Positions 1 through 11,574 of a stretch of DNA of 64,000 bases are shown one piece after another. The position numbers were made by a program, and so were the translations under genes. Source of the stretch: Theropithecus gelada (taxonomy: Eukaryota > Chordata > Mammalia > Primates > Cercopithecidae). Each line of letters begins with the position of its first letter. Position 1 is the stretch's first letter. The stretch lies in NCBI RefSeq assembly GCF_003255815.1, contig NC_037671.1, positions 150,046,783 through 150,110,782 on the forward strand. Direction: 5' to 3'. The notes below the pieces were generated by a model, which saw only the letters and a program-made list of their open reading frames with translations, ran no database searches and was not told where the DNA came from.

Positions 1-926
1 TCAGCCTTCTCCTAAGCCCTCGTTCTGTTTCACCCAGCTCAGTGGTCTCTGAGGGTAGTCACTAAATGATTTCTACATTCCATGACCTAGCCAGAGGGTT
101 GAGTCAGATGACTTTTGCAGTCTTTATGGTGCTGAACTTTTAGAAAAGTGTAGTAAGCTGGAAAAAAAGCACGGCATTTGTTTTCTGAAATCAATAATGT
201 ACTGCAAAATAATATGCTAACTTTATCAAAGGGAAGCTAAGGAAGTGTCCTCTTTATTTTTACAAGACAGTGGCAAATATATCAAATCAGAGTAGTTTCA
301 TGTTTTGCTGAAATTTTTCACATTTTGCTGAAGGTTTATTCAGCATTCGTTTTCCTTTTCATTTCTTTTTATCTATCTTGTCCTTCATAGGCAGTTTTTC
401 CAGCAGCAATAACCTCCCTGCTCACTCGGAATACTTCTGTTCATCCGCAAAACCTTAAGGGTAATATTGAGAATCTTGAGTGACTAAGTCACTTCTCTTG
501 AAATTCTGAAGCGTAACCAATCAAGACCAAGGGAGGAGGGCTGGGACCAGGGAGACCGCACCAAGGTTAGAAAACCTTGCAGAGACATCTGCCCCTTACT
601 ATTAGGCAGCTTTGTAACTTTAGGTGTCACTGAAATGTTAGCTAGCGTGGGGCTTGAGGAAAGAGACAACACCAAAGCTGTGTAAAAGGGAATGGAAGTC
701 CTTTGCAAATGCATGACTCTTTGGCCTGAGGAGTGCAGGTTGAGAAATAAATGGTGCCCTCATGTATTTAATTGAATGCAAGAAATTTAATCCTGTGGCA
801 TCTTGAGTTGGAGCCCACTCTCCTGTTTCCTGTGGGATTTGGCAGTCCCCTCTTCTATTACTGAGATGTGCCCTGGAAAGGAAGGTGATTTGGCGGGGGA
901 AGGGACACCTTTGCCTTCACTTTCAG
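1..926. other. Unassigned AT-rich interval
   Basis: No repeat family or gene was recognised here. Short open frames occur on both strands but have no recognisable domains. The right edge is a pyrimidine-rich AG that could act as a splice acceptor for the segment starting at 927. Confidence 0.5.
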
Positions 927-1003
927 GAGTTACTATTAGCACAAGAGAGGCCAGCTCCACAGTTTCAAAAGCTTTTCTCACAGTTATTAATGCATGCTCA
1001 GAG
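927..1003 (+). other. Candidate exon, 77 nt, weak
   Basis: The segment follows a good acceptor-like tract (ttgccttcactttcag) and ends at a CAGAG/gtaggc donor-like site. Two of the three frames are open. One reads ELLLAQERPAPQFQKLFSQL and then six more residues, entering in phase 0 and leaving two bases over. The other enters with two bases and is serine/threonine-rich. I do not recognise the peptide. A MER5A1 transposon fossil begins about 100 bases downstream, so the area is not repeat-free. Two open frames in 77 bases is not strong coding evidence, and acceptor/donor pairs this close occur by chance in introns. Conservation or a spliced transcript would decide. Confidence 0.18.
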
Positions 1004-1101
1004 GTAGGCTTTTTCTTTTCTTTCCTTTCTTGTCTGTTTTTTTTTTTTTTTAATCCTTCTGTTTTGTTTTTAACATTTACTCTAGATATACCACACTGTG
1101 T

Positions 1102-1246
1102 CATGGTTTTAACCCTAGCTACACATTAAAATAATTCCAGAGTCCAAAACATCTAATTTAATTGGTCTGGATTGGGGCCTGGGTAACAATATTTTTAAGC
1201 TCCCCAGTTGATCACAAAGTGCAGCCTAACGTGATTTTCAACCTTG
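1102..1246 (+). mobile_element. MER5A1-like hAT-Charlie fossil
   Basis: The order of landmarks fits MER5A1: a start like catggttttaaccctagctac, a middle with tctaatttaattggtctgg, then aagctccccag and gtgcagcc, ending gattttcaaccttg. It is a non-autonomous DNA transposon remnant. A central part seems to be missing, since it is about 145 bases long. Confidence 0.7.
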
Positions 1247-2227
1247 CCCCCCCACCCTCCCTGCCACGAGTCTGCAGTAACTACATTCAATATTTCAAAG
1301 ACCCTAATTTCAGTCCGATATGTTAGCCATGACGAACTTTCAAAGGATGAATGCTAAGTTTCTTTCCCCTAGCTGGAACTATATCAACATCTTGTACCAG
1401 CTCATCACTTTCTGATTAGAAATTCTGACAAGCAGGGTTTCTAAAATAAAAATGGAAAATTAATTATTAGTTTATAAATACAGTTTTTAAGCAAACAAAA
1501 TCTTTCCAAACCTGGTAGATAATGGGAGAAAATAAATAGGAGGACATTTTCAGGTGAAAATGTTGGGAAGCAATCTGATAGAATTTTCTTTTAAGCTGGT
1601 ATTAAAATGAGCTCTTGGCCTTTGAACACACAATAACAGATAAATGAAAGGCATACCAGAAAGTCACTGGGTGGCAGGGAGGAAGCCAGTTAGGCGATTT
1701 CATATTTGTGCTAGATAATGTGCACTCAGATAAGCAAAGGATGAAGTTGGTGATCTTTGTCTCTGGATTCACTTGCATTCTCTAGCTGTAGGCAGCAGTA
1801 CAGGATCTTTCCATCTTCCCATCTTGCTTCTATCCATCCTATTTAGACCAGACCCTTCAAGACCTGTCTGAGAAAAATCACAGAGGGAAGTACTAGAGAT
1901 TATTTCCATTGTCTGTCAAGTTGGTCTCTTGCTATCATCCGGAAATGTTTAACATAAGTGAATCTTTAATTAACTTCAAAAAGTGCCTGTGCTTGGTCTC
2001 AGGTATGTAAACATGGCAGGACAAAAGTCACTAATGTTTGGCAAGGGGATTTTTCAAAACATCAATTAGAAAGAGTTGGTATGCCCGATGAACACCCACC
2101 TTGACTGCAGGTAAGAAATTAGTGCTAATCACGAGTATCATTCTTACTTCGCCAAATATTTGTTCATGATTGTGTACCAAAGAGGTAAAATCAAGAGTAC
2201 ATTTCATCTTATATTTTATTGATTCCC
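1247..2227. other. Unassigned interval
   Basis: No gene or repeat was recognised. A pyrimidine-rich AG at about 1373 resembles a splice acceptor, but no convincing donor follows. Confidence 0.45.
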
Positions 2228-2345
2228 ACATTCAATAATAGAATATTCCATGCACCAGGCACTGCTCTGGCACTAGAACTAGAGAAATGAGCAAATAAAA
2301 AGCCCTATCCCCATGAAGCTTAGGTCTTTACTGAGGAATATAGAG
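2228..2345 (+). repeat. Old interspersed repeat, family uncertain
   Basis: The words 'ccatgcaccaggcactgctctggcac' (in parts), 'gagcaaataaaaagccctatcc' (in parts) and 'catgaagcttaggtct' follow the pattern of a very common old mammalian repeat. Similar worn copies appear near 7590-7750, 10230-10330, 30230-30360, 42390-42540 and 53430-53570. I cannot name the family with certainty; it may be L2- or MIR-related. Confidence 0.35.
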
Positions 2346-3998
2346 TGTGGAAGTCAGCTGCAGTCAAGAAGAGTATATGGCAAAGTAACTGTTACTTGAA
2401 ACTGTATTAAAACATTTGTGATTCCGACTTTTTAAAAAAAAAAAAAATAGCATATCCTTCCTTTGAAAATAGAAAACAAAGGTATTCTCAACCCTTGAAA
2501 AGAATATTTTTAATTCACAGTTTCCATTTTCTGAATTGATGAAATCAGAACCTAACTAAAATGAAAAAACAAAACAAAACATAATTTTAGGTTCTTATGT
2601 TCTCCATCCCTAACAGTTTACAATTCAGCATTAACTAGCCAAGAGCTTGGGTCATTCAAGTAGAGCTTACTTCTTTACAGATGATAAGAGAGACAAAGCC
2701 CTGTGTGTTTATGGACTTAGAGGTGAGAAGAGAAGGAAACACAATCTTAGGAAATCTGAAAAGAAGTTTGGAGACCAGTAAAGTAATTTAGAGAACATTG
2801 ACATTTAAATCAGATACTTCCATGTAATAAATATTTGCTGAATATTTCATGGGGCAGCTAGATTCCATAGATAGGGCAACATTGTTTCTTTTAAGATGTT
2901 AGTACTTTGTATGTACAATTGTATGGTATAGGATACATTTCAGCTCTCATTTCCATTTGGTAATCCCTTGAAAAAAATAGTATAATGTGTCTATGGCTGA
3001 GTGTAAAATTATCTTGGGGACAGCTTCTGTAGAGTATTGAGGCAAATGCTAATTGTGCCACCTTCTTGGCTTGAGTGTTTTTCAAGGAACAGTTACAAAA
3101 GCTTTGAGGCACAGAAAGTGATTGAGAATCTCAAAGTATTCTAGCAGCTGAAACCCAATGCTTGAGATAAGAGTTACCTTACCTAAAATACATGGAAAGG
3201 CAGCCCTGGGACAAAGAATTAATGTGAAGAGGTGCAACCAACATGTCTTCTGAAAGCCCTATGCTATGCCACATTGTTCTGAATATTTATAAAGAGTAGG
3301 TTGCCAGGTGCACCAAATTTTCATGGAAAGTCAAACTTTCAAACTTTATAATAAGAGTTCTCTAAGAATTATTAAGAGGCTGAAAATGCTTTAAAAATGA
3401 TAAAAAGTGATAAAAAATTTTAATTTACTGTAATGTGAAGAAAAGTAAATATATTTTGATGTTTTAAGAACTAATATAGGGTAGATAAACATTTTGTAAA
3501 TCAGATAATAACAGAAGCTTACAAATTTGACAAAAAGCAGATAAATAACTTTTCTTATAAGTATCTACCTACAGAAATGTTAGACAAATGCAGCAATAAA
3601 TTATACCTAAATAATTTTGAAATACTTAATGTTAGTGTCCACACACTGAGTCAACAAATATCTGTAGTGGGTATCCCACTAATAACATATATACAGGATA
3701 TGACACATTTGTTACATAGATGAAAACTAGCACCGATCAAGTTAAAGCATAAAAGGAAAGATTGCTAGAAAAAATAAAGGACACCAAATATTGCAGGGGA
3801 CATACTTACACTAAAAAGTTCTTTGCTGTTTTTCTGAAATTCAAATTTACCTGGACATTCCTTATTTTTATTGCTAAATTTGACAACTCTAAAATAGTGC
3901 ATTCAAATTTTACAAAGAAAATTACTAAGCCCTAAATTTATTAAACATGGGATAAAAATACTCAACTATATTATCTGTCTCCTTAAATGCTCCTAAGA
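2346..3998. other. AT-rich unassigned interval
   Basis: No gene is visible. The stretch 3790-3900 resembles an old dispersed repeat seen elsewhere in mammalian genomes, but I could not name it. Confidence 0.4.
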
Positions 3999-4396
3999 TG
4001 CTATGAACTGAATTGCATCATCCAAAATTCATATTGAAGTTCTAACTCCCAGTGTGGCTGTATTTGGAGACAGGGCCTACAAGGAATTAATTAAGATTAA
4101 AAGTAGTCATAAGTGTTGTGCCTTGATCTAATAGGATTAATGTTCTCATAGGAAGACACATCAGAGAGCTTGTTCCCTCTCTCTCCACATGCACGTGCCG
4201 AGGAAAGCCTATGTGAGGAAACAGTGAGAAGACAGCAGTCTACAAGCCAGGAAAAAAATGTCCTCACTGAAACTCCACTGTGCTGGCACCCTGATCTCAG
4301 AGTTTTCGTTCTCCAGAACAATGAGAAAATAAATTCATATAGTTTAATCTGCTAGTCTATCATATTTTGTTTTGGCAGCCTGAGCAGATTGATTTT
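3999..4396 (+). repeat. 5' LTR, MLT1-like
   Basis: It begins tgctatgaactgaattg, carries gtatttggagacagggcc, ctccactgtgctggcaccct and gagaaaataaatt, and ends near gcagcctgagcagatt. It pairs with the copy at 5416-5795. The gagaaaataaa word supplies a polyadenylation-like signal typical of these LTRs. Confidence 0.75.
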
Positions 4397-5415
4397 CGTA
4401 CCAAGAAGTGAGTGCTGCTATAACAATTACCTAAAAATGTGAAAGCAGCTTTGGAACTGTATGGTGGGTAGAGATTGGAACAACTTTGAGGTACCTGCTA
4501 GTAATATGAGCATTAAGGGTGATTCTGGTAAGGTTTCAGACAGAAAGGAAAAAGTCGTCATTAGAAACTGGAGGAAAGGCGGTCCTTACAAAGTGGCAAA
4601 GATCTTGAATAAACTGTGTTCTAGTGTTGTGTTGAAGGTAGAAGTTGCAAGTAATGAAACTGGGTATTTAGCTGAGGAGATTTCTAAGCAAAGTGTTGAA
4701 AGAGTGACTTGGTTTCTTTTTAACCACTTACAGTAAAATGTGAAAGGAGAGAAATGAGTTGAAAAAGAAATTGTTAAGCAAAAAGGAACTAGAACTTGAA
4801 GATTTGGAAAATTCTTACCCTATCCATGTTGCAGAAATTGACATGTGGATTCAGAGATCACTGGAGCTCCTGCCTCAGTTTCAACAGATTAAAAGGCCTT
4901 AGCCAGAAGCCTTGGGGGTAGGACTGTATGGTAGAGCCTTGGGGGCAGGATCCTTCCCTCGCAGAGCCATGAGATTGGGAATCCTGCCTAGCCCTGTAGA
5001 GGCAAAGCTGCTTTCCCAATGGGCCTGGAGGGGAGAGTACTCACTCAAAGAAGATTATTTTGAGCCTTAAGATCTAATGGAATTTGCTTTACTAGGTTTT
5101 ATACTTGCTTGGAACCCTTCACCCCATCTTCCTTCTCATTTTTCCCTTTTTGGAATGGGAATGTATATCTTATGCCTATTCCACCGTTGTTTTTTAGAAC
5201 ATGTATCTTGTCTGATTTTATGGGTTAACAGCTGGAAAGGAATTCTGCTCAGCATGAATCATATGTTGAGTCTCACCCATATCTGATTTAGGTAAAATTT
5301 AGATTAGACTTAGGACTTTAAACTTTAGAGTTGATGCTGAATTGAATTAAGACTTTGGGGGCTGTTGGGATGGAATGGATGTATTTTGCATATAAGAAGA
5401 ATTATTGGAACAGAA

Positions 5416-5795
5416 TGCTATGAATCCAATTGTGTCCCCTCATAATTCATATGTTGAAGCCTAATTCCCAATGTGACTGTATTTGGAGATAAGACCTTTA
5501 GTTGATAATTAAGATTAAATGATGTCATAAGGGTGGAGTCTTAATCTAATAGGATTTGTAGCTTTATAAGAAGAGGAACACAAATAGATTGAGGCCATTT
5601 GAGCACACAGAGAAAAGATGACTATTTGCAAGACAGGAAGAGAGCTCTTGCTGGAACCCAACCATCTGGAACTCAACCATGCTGGCACCCTGATCTTGAA
5701 CTTCCAGCCTCCACGACTGTGAGAAAATAAATTTCCGTTGTTTAAGTCATCCAGTCTGTGGTATTTTGTTATAGCAATTGGAGCTGATTAAGACA
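5416..5795 (+). repeat. 3' LTR, MLT1-like
   Basis: It begins tgctatgaatccaattgtg, carries tgtatttggagataagacct, ccatgctggcaccctgatct and gagaaaataaattt, and ends gctgattaagaca. Its divergence from the 5' LTR is large, consistent with an old insertion. Confidence 0.78.
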
Positions 5796-6039
5796 CAAGG
5801 TTCCCTCTCCTCTTCTTTATAATAGTCATCACACTCATAATTATAATAATTTCAAAATTTTCTCTTTGGCAAATTATAATCTCCATGATGACAGGGAGGA
5901 CAGAGGGTGACCCAGTTGGTCTTTTGTTATATGCTTAACCATTGGCACAGTGACCCTGGCTTATAATAGGGGCTAAGTAAATATCTGGTGACTAGACAAA
6001 TATTGAATTAAGTGACTAGAAAGGTAGACAAAAATTGTG

Positions 6040-6400
6040 TTCACTACAATGTTATTTTTCACAACAGAACATTAAGAAAAATGTAAATGTTCAAAACCTG
6101 GGGAATAGTTAAATAAGTTAGTTAAATTGTATTATAATTGCATGACAATATATCATTTAGTTGTCTTAAAAGGTCTTAAAGAATACTATTTTTACTGGCA
6201 TGATAAAATTCACATAAACTAATGTTAAATGAAAAATAATATATGTGTATGCATACATATACACAAAAAAAGAGAAAAATTGAGGAGTAAGTCCAATTAA
6301 GTGTTAACAGTGGATTTTTTTCCTGATTGCAAAATTATTTTTTCTTATATCTTTCCCTATTTTTCAAATTTGCTACAAGAATTATAAATGCTTTTTGAAA
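6040..6400 (+). mobile_element. Old L1-type 3' end fragment
   Basis: Landmarks include aacctggggaatagttaaat, then taatgttaaatgaaaaa, gtgttaacagtgg and finally tttgctacaagaattataaa and an A-run. This order matches the 3' part of old mammalian LINE-1 copies. It is truncated and has no coding capacity. Confidence 0.45.
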
Positions 6401-6434
6401 AAAAAAAGTTAGCAGTCAGTTGCCATGAACTGAA

Positions 6435-6521
6435 TTGAAAAGATGACCTATGTAAGTTGAAAAGATGACCTCAGCAAAATTGTTATAACAAGGAAACAGC
6501 AAAATTTTTATAACAAGGCAA
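6435..6521 (+). repeat. Two adjacent short tandem duplications
   Basis: ttgaaaagatgacct occurs at 6435-6449 and 6457-6471 (period 22). Immediately after, a 25-base unit starting cagcaaaattgttataac occurs at 6472-6496 and again, with two changes, at 6497-6521. Two independent duplications lie side by side. Confidence 0.9.
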
Positions 6522-6942
6522 GCAAAACTAACTTCGTCAAAGTCATCATGAGCGCAGGGCTCAGAACGAACACATGGACTCCACTGGTAAAACACCTCAA
6601 TAATGACATTACACTAAGTAACACCATGAAGATAGCCTTGAGTGTCTACAATAATTTTCTTTTCTGAAGTCTCCCGAAGCCCTTTTGCTGGCATCACACA
6701 TACATATTAGGGTCTACATTGTTTTTGAGTGTGTCTAGAAGGCTTGACCTACTCCTTCACCTTTCCACAAAGCAATTCTCCCCTACTTCATCTGCCTGTC
6801 AAAGGAGTGATTTAAAGATTCTATGGTATAAAGGGGATATGCCCAAAGCTTAAATCCTAAAGAGATCCCAGGACTTAGGGAACTTTACTTTCAGAATGTT
6901 AAGAACTTTTAGAGATTTGAGGAAAATCAATATATGAATGTT

Positions 6943-7309
6943 TGCTATAGATTAAATATGTCCTTCCAAAACTCATATATTAAAATCCTAATCCCTAAGG
7001 TGAGCAGTATTAGGAGATGGGCCTTTAGAAGGTAATAAGGTCATAAGAGTGGAGCCCTCATTAATGGATCAGTATCCTTACATAAGCAGTCCAAGGAAGC
7101 TTCCCTTGCCCCTTCCACCACGTGAGCACACAGTTATTAATAAAAGGTGCCATGTACGAGTCAGAAAGTGTGTCCTCACCAGATACCACATCTGCTGGCA
7201 ACTTGATCTTGGATTTCTCAGGTTCCAGACTGTAGGAAATAAATCTTTGTTGTTTATAAGCTACCCAGTTGATGATATTTTGGTATGGCACCCCAAATGG
7301 TCTAAGAGC
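6943..7309 (+). mobile_element. MLT1-like MaLR solo LTR
   Basis: It begins tgctatagattaaatatgtc and contains gagatgggcctttagaagg, cccttccaccacgtgagcac, cttgatcttggatttctcag and ggaaataaatctttgttg, with an end near ggtctaagagc. No internal sequence or second LTR is attached. The target duplication is not evident. Confidence 0.75.
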
Positions 7310-8757
7310 TATTGATGAACTTCTATCATATCATAAATATTATTTGGAGGATGTTGTTTGACAAGAGTCCTAGAATTACATTTGTATCTACTGAAGTATA
7401 AGAATTCATACAACTGGAAAAATACATTCTACTGTAGAAATAACTTGCACCTTAGTTTTGTGTGTAGTTTGTCTTATTTTTTGAGAGTTGTTGTGTTGTA
7501 GGTACTTTACTTTCTTTCAGCCCCAAAAAGATGAAGTGGTATATACATATATTACGTTCTTACTTCAACATTTTATGTCTTTGTTAACATTGAGAGTTCA
7601 AATCAACATGTATTGATTGAGTATGCACTACCAGAAAGGCACTGTCTTAGGTTTGGGGGACACAAAGGCAAATAGAAATGAACTTCTAATTGCTCAGGAA
7701 AGACATGTACTCTAGGGAGATGCACACAGTCATATAAACTGATAATGTCACTGCATGTAAGAACTGAGACAAAGCCATGTAGGGGATGTCGGTACAGAAA
7801 GAAAGGACCCTGAAGTGGATGCCATTACTGCCCTATCAATATTTCTTCTTCAGCCTAGTGCTGTGAATGTTGGTTGCTAAAGGCTCATGCCTGCCCCTTT
7901 CCCTAAAGAATTTCCTTTGACAAAATGACAACTTCCTCTTCTAGATGAGGTGGGCACCAACATTATTAAGAAGCTCAGTGGTGTCTGTCCTTTGTAGATC
8001 ATTACTGATGATCATTATTGATTCTGTTATAGATCTGTGCTCCCTGACAGCAATGGAAATAGTAAGATCTCAAAATAGTAGAGGACAGATGGCAGCACTT
8101 GACCATCAGAAGCAAGGTGGGCATGATTATCAAAATGCACAGCATGTAGCAGGCTCTGATCAGTAGGGATTTATGGAGATGGCTAGTAGAATATGGTGAT
8201 TGTAGGGTGAGATCAATGGGCAAGCAATAAGAGTTTTGTTTAACGTATATAATCAATCCAAATATAGATTTAAAAAGATGATCAGAATACTAAGGTCAGC
8301 CACCTCAGTGGAAAGTCAGGATTCCTTGCCCAGTTTATAGGCTTAGCTTGTCCTCAGATCCATAACCTATTGCTTGAAGTAGTGGTCAAGTTCCTACGAG
8401 AGAGTTTCTTAAAACGTCATGGAAAATTTATACAGCAGTAATTCCTCCAGCCTTTCTCCAAAGGGATAAATAGCCATTTACTTGGGTAACATAAACTGGG
8501 AAAAGTGAGACATTTAATCAGGAATCTGAGTGGACTGCAATAGCTAGGGACCCAAGTACCATCATGGATCCTCTCATTAGAGTAAGGCTATACATGGGTC
8601 AGAAGTTCTAGTACATGTTCATCTCAAAGTGGGACCACAGGATCCGTGAACCCACCCTGTAGTTATTTCCTGGCTAGAAAAATTTACAATCAGAACACAC
8701 AAACTTAACATTTGGAAGAACCCTCACATTGACTTGTAGAGAAAAACGTATGTTATA
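7310..8757. other. Mostly unassigned interval
   Basis: The part at 7590-7750 looks like the unnamed old repeat class also seen at 2228-2345. The rest shows no gene or known repeat. The 60-85 codon open frames near 7945-8256 overlap on opposite strands and look accidental. Confidence 0.4.
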
Positions 8758-8762
8758 GTAGG

Positions 8763-9155
8763 TGACATGGTTTGGCTCAGTGCCCCCACCCAAATCTCAT
8801 CTCCAATTGTAATTCCCACGTGTTGAGGGAGGGACCTGTAATCCCCATGTGTGGAAGGAGGGAGGTGATTGGATCATGGGGGCAGTTGCCCACATGCTGT
8901 TTACGTGATAGTGAGTTCTTATGAGATCTGACTGTTTTATAAGTCACACTATCCCCGCTCTTTTCTCTTCTCCTCTCTTCCCTCTCCTGCAGCCTCCTGA
9001 GGAAGGTGCCTGCTTCCCCTTCCACCATGATTTTAAGTTTCCTGAGGCCTCCCCAGCCATGCAGAACTGTGAGTCAATTAAACCTCCTTCCTATATAAAT
9101 TACCCAATCTCAGGGCAGGCAGTTCTTTACAGCAGTGTGAAGACAAACAAAAACA
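8763..9155 (+). mobile_element. MST/MLT1A-like MaLR solo LTR with intact target duplication
   Basis: The LTR starts tgacatggtttggctcag, has gggagggacctgtaatccc, gagatctgactgttttataa, ctgaggcctccccagccatg and gtgagtcaattaaacctcc, and ends in aaaaaca. Exactly adjoining it are gtagg at 8758-8762 and gtagg at 9156-9160, a perfect 5-base target duplication. That fixes both ends and shows it arose by insertion followed by LTR-LTR recombination. Confidence 0.88.
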
Positions 9156-9160
9156 GTAGG

Positions 9161-9639
9161 AAAATCCAAATGAATATCTCTGAAACTTCCAAGACAATAC
9201 ATCAAAAGCAGTATCACATCCTAGGTAAAAAGGCAGAAATGGATACACCCTGAGAAAACTTAAGGGATGAATGGATCAAAGTGCCCATAAGTCCCATTTA
9301 ATTCACTCATCATGAAATGACTGTAGACAGAATGACTCAGCCGATGGATGTCAGTCAGCCTCTAAACCCTGCCTTCCTGGCTAACCAGATGCTGGAAACC
9401 CTTTTTCTGGATAGAGTAGATTTCTTGTGAGAAACAACTGGGTACAAGTGGTACAAGGGATAAACTCTCATAAATCTGTTGGTGCCCTCCCTGCCAAACT
9501 CTCCTGTTTTCCAGGCCAGTGCCCTCATCCTGCAGCTACTATAAGTTTTTCTGTTAATGGATTACAGCTGCTCCCATTTCTGGAGAATTGTCCTTAACCA
9601 AATGGGAACTACATCACCTAAGAGGTAATGCAACTTAGC
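9161..9639. other. Unassigned interval
   Basis: Nothing recognisable as a gene or repeat was found here. Confidence 0.4.
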
Positions 9640-9905
9640 CTAACAGGGTCAGCCTGCAGTCAACAACTCACTGTCATGGACTACAGAGGGCTGTGCCAAG
9701 TCTGTGGTGCAATTCATATTCCAGAGCTTCCAAGGGATCAGGCTGAAGAGAGTTCCAACTGATACTGTGTTCTTGTTTACTCCTTCTTTTGTCCTGTCTT
9801 GCTTCCCTCGTTCCCTTTCTCCTGAGAAGACTTTCTCAATAAATTATGTGCACTAAAATTCTTACCTCATCTTCTAGAGAACATGACCCAAGATAGAATC
9901 CTAGA
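9640..9905 (+). repeat. Possible LTR 3' portion
   Basis: The words ctttctcaataaattatgtg, cttacctcatcttctagag and catgacccaagat resemble the 3' end of an ERV-type LTR (a polyadenylation signal followed by an R/U5-like tail). The left boundary is not clear. From 9892 a 49-codon frame begins with ATG, but no match could be named. Confidence 0.3.
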
Positions 9906-11574
9906 GCTGGTTGCCAAGGAGTGCTTTTTAGAGAATAAAATGCCTAATATGAGACTTGAAGTATTAAAGACTAAAATAAAAGTCAGAAATGGACATTACT
10001 TAATGTCTTGGTTTTCACCTCTTTGTACTTAGAGTTTCTCCATTGAGAAACAGATTTTCAAGGATGATCAAGTTCCAACAAGTATTCTTCATGATAATCT
10101 GGAATTTATTTAATCTGGAATTTAGTTACTTGCAGAAAAATCCAAATTTATGGCGATATCTGTCAGCATGAAAAGAAAAAACAGTCATTTCTTTTTTGTG
10201 AAATATAAACTAATTCATGTATCCATTTAATTAACAACTACTTTCTGAATACTAATTAGAACTGGGCGTTGTGTTACCTGCTAGGGACTCAAGAGGGAGC
10301 CAGACTGTCTCCTGACCTTTCAGAGTTTAGTAGTATCTGAGTCTCCCTCAGTTTGCCTAAAAGGTGAGAGCCCAGAAGGGAGAAACCTATGGCTTTCTGA
10401 GGGTAGGGTAATATGAGTGGTCTTCCCAAGTAAAGACAGGTGGAGGCACTATCTGTAGAGAATTTAAAACAGTGACAAAAAATAAAAGAAGTCAGTGTGC
10501 CTTTTATTATCACCATGTGCTGGCAATTTTTAACAATGGTAGTGACAATGCACTCTTCCCTCCCACCCTTAAATACTACCGAAGATAACTACAATGTTAT
10601 TAATATCTCCCTTTGGTATTTGGACAACCCTGTTTAGTGTTTCCCAAAGTTGGGGCTCACAACAGCTTCCATCACCATTTAGGAGTAGCAGGAAGGAGGG
10701 CTTTAGAGTAAACTTTTCCTAAAATAAACCTTAAGACTCTCTCCACTAGTGTTCTCTCCCTTGAAGAGAGAAGGAGAGAGCTCTCTCCCTTAGAAAAGCA
10801 AGATTGGGAAGCTAGTCTTTATATGACTCTCACTTTTTGGTGGGGCTGGGATGGGGATCAGGCCAGCACATAATTTGCCTCATTGTAAGTGTGTACATTT
10901 TCTATAGATTTAAGATGCTTTGAGAAGAGAATAAGGGAATTAATGAAAAGAGAGGACAAAATCAAACCCTTTCTGCAAGTCCAAAGAGTTTGACTTGTAT
11001 GAACTCTGAGAGAAGAGTTGATCTCTTAACTTGTGCTGGCAAAAGGCTTAAAGTCACTTATTCTCACAAAGAAACTCAAAGACCAACTGTTTATTCCTAG
11101 GGATTTGGTGGTAGTAACTTGCCTAGATTTTGACAGTAAAAAGAGATAAAGTTCGAAACAACTATAGACTTTTTCCTATCCAGCAAGCTTACAAGTCTGT
11201 GACTTTAAAATCTTTACAACTTAACCTGAAGAATTAATATTCTGCCACCTGCGTTAGTCATCAGCATGGGTTAGAATGACCAAATGCATTACTTTCCAAC
11301 CTGAAATTCTGTGCTGCTCCGATTTGATAAAGCATTATACCCGCATCAGAGACATCTAAAGAACATGGATTATATATTATGTGTTAAATAAAATTTTCAT
11401 ATGTGAAACTTTTCTACAAGAACCTAGGAGTAAAAACAAAGAAAAATGTAAAGTTATTTGGCAGAACTTAAAATAGACCTGCACTGTCCAATACTGTAGT
11501 CATAGGCCACATGTAGCTATTTCAATGACTGAATATTCAATCAAATTAAAATTCAATTGATTTTATTTTGGAAA
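9906..11574. other. Unassigned interval
   Basis: The part at 10230-10330 resembles the unnamed old repeat class seen at 2228. A purine/pyrimidine-rich palindromic patch lies at about 10749-10797. No gene is supported. The sequence cactgtccaatactgtagtc near 11482 resembles the end of an old DNA transposon, but I could not define it. Confidence 0.4.

Larger units (their letters stand above)
3999..5795 (+). mobile_element. MaLR (ERVL-MaLR) provirus with both LTRs
   Basis: Two related LTRs in the same orientation flank about 1.0 kb of internal sequence. The internal part starts with gtaccaagaagtg, carries tttggaactg soon after, and later has gactttgggggctgttggga just before the 3' LTR. These are landmarks of MaLR internal DNA, so this is an old endogenous retroelement copy and not just two solo LTRs. 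MaLR internal regions are normally longer, so this copy is internally deleted. It has no intact protein; the open frame at 4461-4736 is a short remnant. A target duplication is not clear (taaga on the left, caagg on the right). Confidence 0.75.

Noticed and set aside
4461..4736. 91-codon open frame
   Set aside because: It lies in the MaLR internal region and is only a retroelement remnant.
10322..10361. 40-base segment between an AG and AAAAG/gtgaga
   Set aside because: It overlaps an old dispersed repeat and is too short to judge.
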